Assembly (NCBI GenBank): GCA_040758525.1
Contig: JBFLVQ010000334.1
Coordinates: forward strand, 1-10,090
From: JBFLVQ01 sp040758525
GTDB lineage: Bacteria > Acidobacteriota > Blastocatellia > Chloracidobacteriales > JADJPF01
Direction of reading: 5' to 3'
DNA length: 10,090 bases
Position 1 is the stretch's first letter. Each line of letters opens with the position of its first letter. The translations under genes were made by a program, and so were the position numbers. This document shows, piece after piece, positions 1-4,622 of the stretch. Below the pieces are notes generated by a model. That model was not told the origin of the DNA, did no database searches, and saw nothing but the letters and a program-made list of their open reading frames with translations.

Positions 1-101
1 AAGAGGCGCTGAAGAGACATCTGAAGAACGAGACAGATGCGGAAGTTAAAGCATTAATTAACTCTTTAGGAATAGAAGATCTAGATGAGAGCCATCAATG
101 A
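1..101 (+). CDS. 3' end of an unrecognised upstream gene (partial)
   Basis: The third reading frame is open from the window edge (first full codon at base 3) to a TGA at 99-101. It gives about 32 C-terminal residues, rich in Lys, Glu, Asp and Leu and likely helical, ending in LDESHQ. The other two forward frames close by base 48. The frame runs 17 bases past the ATG of the next gene, an overlap that suits a translationally coupled operon. By gene order in related eCIS loci this could be a small tube-associated or chaperone-like protein, but the fragment holds no motif I recognise and I assign no function. Confidence 0.55.
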   Translation, partial: EALKRHLKNETDAEVKALINSLGIEDLDESHQ

Positions 102-1275
102 TTTCCTGGATAATTTAGTGCGTACAGAGGTTCATTTACCTCACCTAGCCATACCAGCTTTTCAAGTTTGTGGATATATAGGATTGGCAATGGCTACTCT
201 TTTAACCATGTTTTTAGTATCAAATCTTAATCTATCACCTCTGGTAATGGCTATCATCATATTAGTTGCAATAGTCACATTCCTTGGTTTGGTAATGGCT
301 ACTAAGATTGTGACGGGTGTAGAACGGATCGTTTACTATCATCATGAAATAGCGGTTTTGCTAGTAACAGCGATACTACTATGGTTGTTAGGTAAACCGA
401 CTCTTGTTTACCTTGATGTAACAATTCTTGGTATAGGTCTATTCTTAGTTTGTGGTCGTATAGGTTGCCTGATGGTTGGCTGCTGTCATGGGCGTCCATA
501 TCACTTTGGTGTCTGTTATAAGCAAGAACACGCGATTGTAGGATTTACCAACTATTATGTTGGTATCAGACTCTTTCCTATTCAAGCTGTAGAATCCTTA
601 TGGGTGTTAAGCGTTGTTGTTATTGGCATCGTTATTACTTTGAGTAGTCATATATCAGGCTCAACACTGGCCTGGTATATTGTTGCTTATGATCTAGGGC
701 GCTTCTGTTTTGAATTTATGCGTGGTGATCCAGAACGTCCTTATTATCTAGAATTCTCACAACCTCAATGGCTCTCTCTTTTGTTGATCTGCTTGGTGGC
801 AGTAGCTGAGCTGACTGGTGTTTTACCATTTCAGATCTGGCATATATTGGCAATGGGTTGCTTAGCTATAGCAATGCTTATTATTGTCTTGAAAAGGCGG
901 CTTCAAAGCATAAATAAAGATAAGCTGCTACATCCACATCATGTCAAGGAGGTTGCTAAAGCCATTGAGACTATTTCAGCATCAATAGCCGAAAAAAGAT
1001 CTACTTATACCTGGACGGTATTTCCTAGAGAAAATAGCAATACAATGGATATAGAGGTGTTTTGTACATCTTTAGGTGTACAGATTTCAGCAGGTAAAAT
1101 TTATGGTCCATTAGAGACTATTGACCATTTCACACTCTCTTATAGAGACGGAAACATGACAGAAAGTATTGCTAGGCCTTTGGCTCAACTTATCTTACAA
1201 CTAAAACAGGCTACCGGTAGCAGTCAATTGTTGAGAGGAAATCAAGGGGTATTTCATTTATTGATTCAACCTTAG
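85..1275 (+). CDS. Lgt-family (prolipoprotein diacylglyceryl transferase-like) membrane protein with C-terminal extension
   Basis: The product is a 396-residue polytopic membrane protein. Hydrophobic segments lie near residues 25-46, 52-71, 88-103, 108-130, 165-187, 192-207, 228-245 and 250-269. Lgt-family signatures are visible: GRIG at 124-127 followed by GCCHGRP at 132-138 (aligning with the GR-x2-N block of E. coli Lgt), PIQAVES at 165-171, and a block at 202-213 with Y202, R206, E210 and R213 at the same spacing as E. coli Y235, R239, E243 and R246, then SQPQWLS at 225-231. True Lgt moves diacylglycerol from phosphatidylglycerol to a lipobox cysteine. Residues equivalent to E. coli N146 and E151 are cysteines here (C128, C133), and HHE at 86-88 stands near the usual HGG, so this is a divergent member whose reaction is unproven. 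Residues from about 272 to 396 form a soluble domain I do not recognise. The start ATG overlaps the upstream gene by 17 bases and has only a weak AGAAG site at 74-78. Family call is strong; function inside an eCIS operon is open. Confidence 0.85.
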   Translation: MRAINDFLDNLVRTEVHLPHLAIPAFQVCGYIGLAMATLLTMFLVSNLNLSPLVMAIIILVAIVTFLGLVMATKIVTGVERIVYYHHEIAVLLVTAILLWLLGKPTLVYLDVTILGIGLFLVCGRIGCLMVGCCHGRPYHFGVCYKQEHAIVGFTNYYVGIRLFPIQAVESLWVLSVVVIGIVITLSSHISGSTLAWYIVAYDLGRFCFEFMRGDPERPYYLEFSQPQWLSLLLICLVAVAELTGVLPFQIWHILAMGCLAIAMLIIVLKRRLQSINKDKLLHPHHVKEVAKAIETISASIAEKRSTYTWTVFPRENSNTMDIEVFCTSLGVQISAGKIYGPLETIDHFTLSYRDGNMTESIARPLAQLILQLKQATGSSQLLRGNQGVFHLLIQP

Positions 1276-1295
1276 GGTTGGGAGGGTCTTAAATA

Positions 1296-1955
1296 ATGAC
1301 TACTTTTCCAGGTTCGCCGCGTCTTGTTAAAGGTGGTATAGTCTTAATAAATCCTGATACTTCTGCAGTATTGCGTATTATCTCTCTGCAGTACAATCCA
1401 GATACGCTTAGTCGCAGTTTACAGATCAAAGGAATAACTGGCGAAAGCGGCGATCGTTCTGAAGCATTACGCTTAACAGGTCCACCTGTAGAAACCATTA
1501 AGTTGGATGCTGAGATTGATGCAACCGATCAGTTAGAATTTCCTGAACAGAATCGCACTACAACAGAATCAGGCATCTATCCACAGCTTGCTGCATTAGA
1601 GACCATTGTCTATCCAGCAAACAGTCAAATACAGGCCAACAATATATTGGCCCAAGCCGGAACGCTTGAGATTGTGCCTATGGAAACACCTCTCACGCTT
1701 TTTGTCTGGAGCAAGAATCGTGTCTTACCGGTTCGATTAACAGATTTCAGTATCACAGAAGAGGCATTCGATCCATTGCTCAATCCAATTCGCGCCAAGG
1801 TTAGTCTAGGAATGCGTGTCTTGAGTATTAATGATCTACCATTTAGCCATAAGGGCAGTAGTCTGTTTATGGCTTATCACCAACAAAAAGAGCGTCTTGC
1901 CTCTTTGAATAAAGGTGGCACTCTTACTGCTCTTGGTATAACCAGAATTCCATAG
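1296..1955 (+). CDS. Contractile injection system tube/hub adaptor protein (CIS_tube, Afp7-N-like)
   Basis: This 219-residue protein matches the CIS_tube type of domain that forms the N-terminal part of Afp7/Pvc7-like proteins, believed to bridge inner tube and baseplate hub. Recognisable stretches are LQYNPDTLSRSL at 31-42, LTGPPVETIKLDAEIDATD at 60-78, GIYPQLAALETIVYP at 93-107, LTLFVWSKNRVLPVRLTDF at 123-141 and the run from FDPLLNPIRAKVSLGMRVLS at about 148-167. A GGGAGGG site at 1280-1286 with a 9-base spacer supports the ATG. The gene begins 20 bases after the Lgt-like gene and ends 10 bases before the LysM gene. In Afp and PVC this domain and LysM are one polypeptide; here they are two genes, which I recall as common in non-proteobacterial eCIS. 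Confidence 0.88.
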   Translation: MTTFPGSPRLVKGGIVLINPDTSAVLRIISLQYNPDTLSRSLQIKGITGESGDRSEALRLTGPPVETIKLDAEIDATDQLEFPEQNRTTTESGIYPQLAALETIVYPANSQIQANNILAQAGTLEIVPMETPLTLFVWSKNRVLPVRLTDFSITEEAFDPLLNPIRAKVSLGMRVLSINDLPFSHKGSSLFMAYHQQKERLASLNKGGTLTALGITRIP

Positions 1956-1965
1956 AGGGATTAAT

Positions 1966-2277
1966 ATGTTTTCAATCACCAGTCGATATAATGGTATTAA
2001 AACAGCGGAACTAGAAACCGCAGATGGCAGAAAGATTGTTTATCTATGCCGTCGCTTCGTTCCACCTCCTGAACGTTTTGAGTTGCTGCTAGAGCACACA
2101 GTTACTGAAGGTGAGCGATTAGACAATATTACTGCACAGTATCTAGGCGATCCTGAACAGTTCTGGCGTATCTGTGATGCAAATGCTGCCATTCGCCCAA
2201 ATGAATTAACTGAAACCATTGGCCGTCGGTTACGAATCACGTTACCAGAAGGCATACCAGGAATACCAAATGCTTAA
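1966..2277 (+). CDS. LysM-domain baseplate protein (gp53-like)
   Basis: The product is 103 residues, with a basic N-terminal segment (1-40) and a LysM fold at about 43-94: HTVTEGERLDNITAQYLGDP, then FWRICDANAAIRPNEL and a closing LRITLPEG. In T4 gp53 and Afp7/Pvc7 this fold clamps wedges to the hub, so a structural role in the particle is more likely than peptidoglycan binding. There is no signal peptide. A GAGGGA site at 1955-1960, 5 bases before the ATG, overlaps the last base of the previous stop codon. The 3' end overlaps the start of the hub gene by 8 bases. Confidence 0.88.
   Translation: MFSITSRYNGIKTAELETADGRKIVYLCRRFVPPPERFELLLEHTVTEGERLDNITAQYLGDPEQFWRICDANAAIRPNELTETIGRRLRITLPEGIPGIPNA
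2259..2263 (+). promoter_or_regulatory. Ribosome binding site deciding the hub gene start
   Basis: AGGAA lies 6 bases before the ATG at 2270, inside the end of the LysM gene. The same reading frame is open further upstream with a TTG at 2219, but that would add 17 residues overlapping the conserved LysM C-terminus, and the extension looks like shadow sequence. The site favours 2270, where the protein begins MLKGFYLTLMIGP. Confidence 0.65.
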
Positions 2278-3397
2278 AGGGTTTTATCTTACACTCATGA
2301 TAGGACCAGTAGTGCCAGTGCCAGTGCCGAAATCTGTACTTGATGCGCTCACAAACGTGCAGATCACGACAACAGCAGGGCAACGTAGCGGTTTTCAATT
2401 GACTTTTACTCTCAGTAATAAGTCGCCATTGCATACATTATTTCTTCTTTCTGGAGGCAGCACCATTCCTGTAGTTCGTGTGATAATTGTGGTCACTGTC
2501 AATGGTATACCAGAAGTCTTAATGGATGGTGTCATAACAAATCATCAAATCTCGCCAGGCACTAGTCCAGGACAGTCTACCCTAACACTCACTGGTGAAG
2601 ACCTAACAGCGGTTATGGATTTGATCGATTTTAGTGGTATTCCATATCCGGCTATGCCACCTGAGGCGAGAGTAGCGCTTATCATTGCCAAGTATGCCAT
2701 CTTCGGCATGATACCTTTGGTGATTCCAAGTGTTTTGATAGATGTGCCAATCCCGATTGATCGTATTCCACGCCATCAGGGGACAGATTACCAATACATC
2801 AAACAGCTTGCTGATGATGTAGGATATGTCTTTTATATCAAGCCAGGTCCTGCACCAGGCGCAAATGTCGCTTATTGGGGGCCTCAGATTAAAGTGGGAG
2901 TACCACAACCAGCGCTAAACATAAATATGGATGCCCATACCAATGTTGAATCACTGAACTTTAATTTTGATAATGAATCAAAGACCTTGCCTATACTCTT
3001 TATCCAGGAGCCAATATCAAAAGCACCAATCCCAATCCCTATACCAGATATTAATCCGCTCAACCCCCCATTAGGATTAGTGCCACCCATTCCTAAGAGG
3101 ATTGAGATGCTCAGTAATACTTCTAAGCTCTCCCCCATTAAGGCAGCTTTAATTGGGTTAGCTAAAGCGTCTAATTCATCAGATGCAGTCTCCGGCTCAG
3201 GCTCTCTTAATGTTGTACGTTATGGACGAGTGCTAAAAGCGCGTGAACTAGTCGGTGTACGTGGTGTAGGAACAGCTTTCGATGGTCTTTATTATGTTAA
3301 GAGTGTAACTCATAACATCAAACCTGGTGAATATAAGCAGAATTTTACTCTGACACGCAATGGTCTAATTTCTATAACTCCAAAGGTGCCGGCATGA
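2270..3397 (+). CDS. Baseplate hub protein (phage late control D / gp27-like, Afp8/Pvc8-like)
   Basis: A 375-residue protein read from ATG 2270. It resembles the gpD/gp27 hub, which forms a trimer joining spike to tube. Supporting segments are FYLTLMIG at 5-12, the early beta-rich part with GFQLTFTLSNKSPL at 41-54, MDGVITNHQ at 85-93, TLTGEDLTAVMDLID at 106-120, the gpD-like GTDYQYIKQLADDVGYVFYI at 171-190, and a C-terminal beta domain with YGRVLKARELVGVRGVGTAF at 318-337 and LYYVKSVTHNIKPGEYKQNF at 340-359. Two proline/hydrophobic tracts stand out: VVPVPVP at 14-20 and a run at about 252-276. The gene overlaps LysM by 8 bases at its 5' end and the spike gene by 4 bases (ATGA) at its 3' end. 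There is no peptidase or effector domain. Confidence 0.86.
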   Translation: MLKGFYLTLMIGPVVPVPVPKSVLDALTNVQITTTAGQRSGFQLTFTLSNKSPLHTLFLLSGGSTIPVVRVIIVVTVNGIPEVLMDGVITNHQISPGTSPGQSTLTLTGEDLTAVMDLIDFSGIPYPAMPPEARVALIIAKYAIFGMIPLVIPSVLIDVPIPIDRIPRHQGTDYQYIKQLADDVGYVFYIKPGPAPGANVAYWGPQIKVGVPQPALNINMDAHTNVESLNFNFDNESKTLPILFIQEPISKAPIPIPIPDINPLNPPLGLVPPIPKRIEMLSNTSKLSPIKAALIGLAKASNSSDAVSGSGSLNVVRYGRVLKARELVGVRGVGTAFDGLYYVKSVTHNIKPGEYKQNFTLTRNGLISITPKVPA

Positions 3398-3909
3398 GTG
3401 AGACAAAAAAATTTTTTGGTAAGTATCGAGGTACGGTAATTAATAATGTAGATCCAATGCAGATTGGTCGCATTCAAGTAATGGTGCCAGATGTGTCTGG
3501 CTTCATTCCTACTACTTGGGCAATGCCCTGTGTTCCCGTGGCAGGTATTCAGACCGGCACATATGCTATTCCATTGATTGGTTCCGGTGTTTGGATCGAA
3601 TTTGAGCAGGGTGATCCTGACTATCCAATCTGGGTAGGTGGTTTTTGGGGCACGGCTGCAGAAGTTCCTGCACTCTCACATTTGGCGCCACCAGCAGTAC
3701 CAAGTTTCACCTTCCAGACTCCATTGCAGAATGGACTTATCATTAGCGATGTTCCAGGTCCTACGGGCGGTATTATGCTCAAGAGCACTACCGGTGCAAT
3801 GATCATAGTAAATGATACAGGAATCTATATTCAGAATGGCAAAGGGGCAAGCATCATAATGGCTGGCCCATCAGTAACAATCAACAATGGTGCATTAGTA
3901 GTTATTTAA
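3394..3909 (+). CDS. Baseplate spike protein (gp5/gpV/VgrG-like, OB-fold)
   Basis: A compact 171-residue spike. Residues about 8-87 form the OB-fold typical of phage baseplate assembly protein V and gp5: YRGTVINNVDPMQIGRIQVM at 11-30, VPDVSGF at 31-37, and IGSGVWIEFEQGDPDYPIWV at 62-81. After a linker rich in Pro and Ala, residues about 114-171 form a short repetitive beta-prism tail with GGIMLKSTTGAMIIVNDTG, then IYIQNGKGASIIMAGPSVT and a hydrophobic end. There is no lysozyme domain (unlike T4 gp5) and no C-terminal cargo domain. ATGA overlap with the hub gene and an AAAGGTG site at 3382-3388 support the start. It should trimerise and carry the PAAR-like tip encoded next. Confidence 0.9.
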   Translation: MSETKKFFGKYRGTVINNVDPMQIGRIQVMVPDVSGFIPTTWAMPCVPVAGIQTGTYAIPLIGSGVWIEFEQGDPDYPIWVGGFWGTAAEVPALSHLAPPAVPSFTFQTPLQNGLIISDVPGPTGGIMLKSTTGAMIIVNDTGIYIQNGKGASIIMAGPSVTINNGALVVI

Positions 3910-3929
3910 GCAAATACTGGGAGAAAAAT

Positions 3930-4253
3930 ATGCCGGGTTTCTTACTACATCTTGGCGCGACTGTGCTTTGCTCTCATGTTGGGCAGGCGCAACCTACCGT
4001 TGTCAACCCTCGTGTTACCGTCAATGGTCAGCCGACCGTGACAATAACGTCTCCATATGTGGTAGCAGGCTGCGCACTCCCACCACCACCTGCAGCCAAT
4101 GGCCCATGTGTAACAGCACAGTTTGTCACTGCTGCTACACGCATCACTTCCAATGGTCAACCACTATTATTGTTAGACAGTCAGGCGATTTGTGCGCCTA
4201 CTGGTACACCTTTAGTGATTGTTATGACACAACCAAGAGTCACAGGAATGTGA
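3930..4253 (+). CDS. PAAR-like spike tip protein
   Basis: A 107-residue protein that would cap the spike trimer. It has PAAR-like repeated beta motifs built on NGQP (32-35 and 75-78), the opening LLHLGATVLCSHVG at 5-18, VVAGCALPPPPAANGPCVTAQ at 44-64 and a closing TGTPLVIVMTQPRVTGM. Cysteines 14, 48, 60 and 88 and histidines 7 and 16 could supply the metal ligands seen at PAAR tips, though which of them bind is inference. A GGGAG site at 3919-3923 sits 6 bases before the ATG. It has no extension carrying a toxin domain. It follows the spike by 20 bases and precedes the gp25 gene by 6. Confidence 0.85.
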   Translation: MPGFLLHLGATVLCSHVGQAQPTVVNPRVTVNGQPTVTITSPYVVAGCALPPPPAANGPCVTAQFVTAATRITSNGQPLLLLDSQAICAPTGTPLVIVMTQPRVTGM

Positions 4254-4259
4254 GGCATA

Positions 4260-4622
4260 ATGAATATTGATTATCCATTCCATTTTGATAGCAGTGGCCG
4301 AACCTACACAACAGATAACGATAAACATATACGCGATCTGATTGAACAGATTCTCTTTACTGCGCTTGGCGAGCGAGTCAATCGTCCTGACTTTGGCAGT
4401 GGGTTGATGCGACTGCTGTTTGCTCCAAACAGTGATGAGTTATCAGCCGCTACACAATTTTTAGTACAAGGATCTCTACAGCAATGGCTTGGTGATTTGA
4501 TTCAAGTAGATGAAGTTCGTATAGAGTCTGTAGACTCTACCTTGCTAGTTACCATCCAGTATACGATCCGTCGCACACAACAACAACAGGTAGCTCAGTT
4601 CAGTCGTGGAGGTGCGCTCTAA
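4260..4622 (+). CDS. Baseplate wedge protein, gp25-like (GPW/gp25 family)
   Basis: At 120 residues this has the usual length for gp25, the wedge protein that contacts the first sheath ring and starts sheath assembly. Family hallmarks are YPFHFDSSGRT at 5-15, the helix HIRDLIEQILFTALGERVNR at 23-42, then PDFGSGLMRLLFAPNSDEL at 43-61, and a C-terminal beta part with VDEVRIESVDSTLLVTIQYT at 83-102. A GTGAGG site at 4250-4255 overlaps the stop of the PAAR gene. The stop codon shares one base with the ATG of the next gene (TAATG), indicating coupled translation of gp25 and its wedge partner. Confidence 0.92.
   Translation: MNIDYPFHFDSSGRTYTTDNDKHIRDLIEQILFTALGERVNRPDFGSGLMRLLFAPNSDELSAATQFLVQGSLQQWLGDLIQVDEVRIESVDSTLLVTIQYTIRRTQQQQVAQFSRGGAL

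Noticed and set aside
1276..1295. Possible promoter or terminator between the Lgt-like gene and the adaptor gene
   Set aside because: The 20-base gap is filled by the GGGAGGG ribosome binding site and its spacer; there is no hairpin or room for -35/-10 elements.
2219..2269. A TTG start giving the hub protein 17 more residues
   Set aside because: It lies wholly within the LysM gene, lacks a convincing ribosome binding site, and the ATG at 2270 has AGGAA at good spacing and gives the usual hub N-terminus.
2884..3138. A minus-strand open frame with a GIGIGIG run, resembling a glycine-zipper peptide
   Set aside because: It is the antisense of the hub's Pro-rich tract; the glycine-isoleucine pattern is forced by the IPIPIP codons on the other strand, and no ribosome binding site was noticed.
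3930..3983. The PAAR-like N-terminus (hydrophobic start with Cys14) as a lipobox that could be the Lgt-like enzyme's substrate
   Set aside because: There is no positively charged n-region, the hydrophobic stretch is too short, and the residues before Cys14 (T-V-L) do not fit the L-[A/S/T]-[G/A]-C lipobox. The segment fits the PAAR fold better.
3968..4270. A 100-codon open frame overlapping the PAAR gene on the same strand
   Set aside because: It is rich in Cys, Trp and Arg in a way typical of a shifted frame, matches no family, and the PAAR-like frame has clear family motifs and a ribosome binding site.
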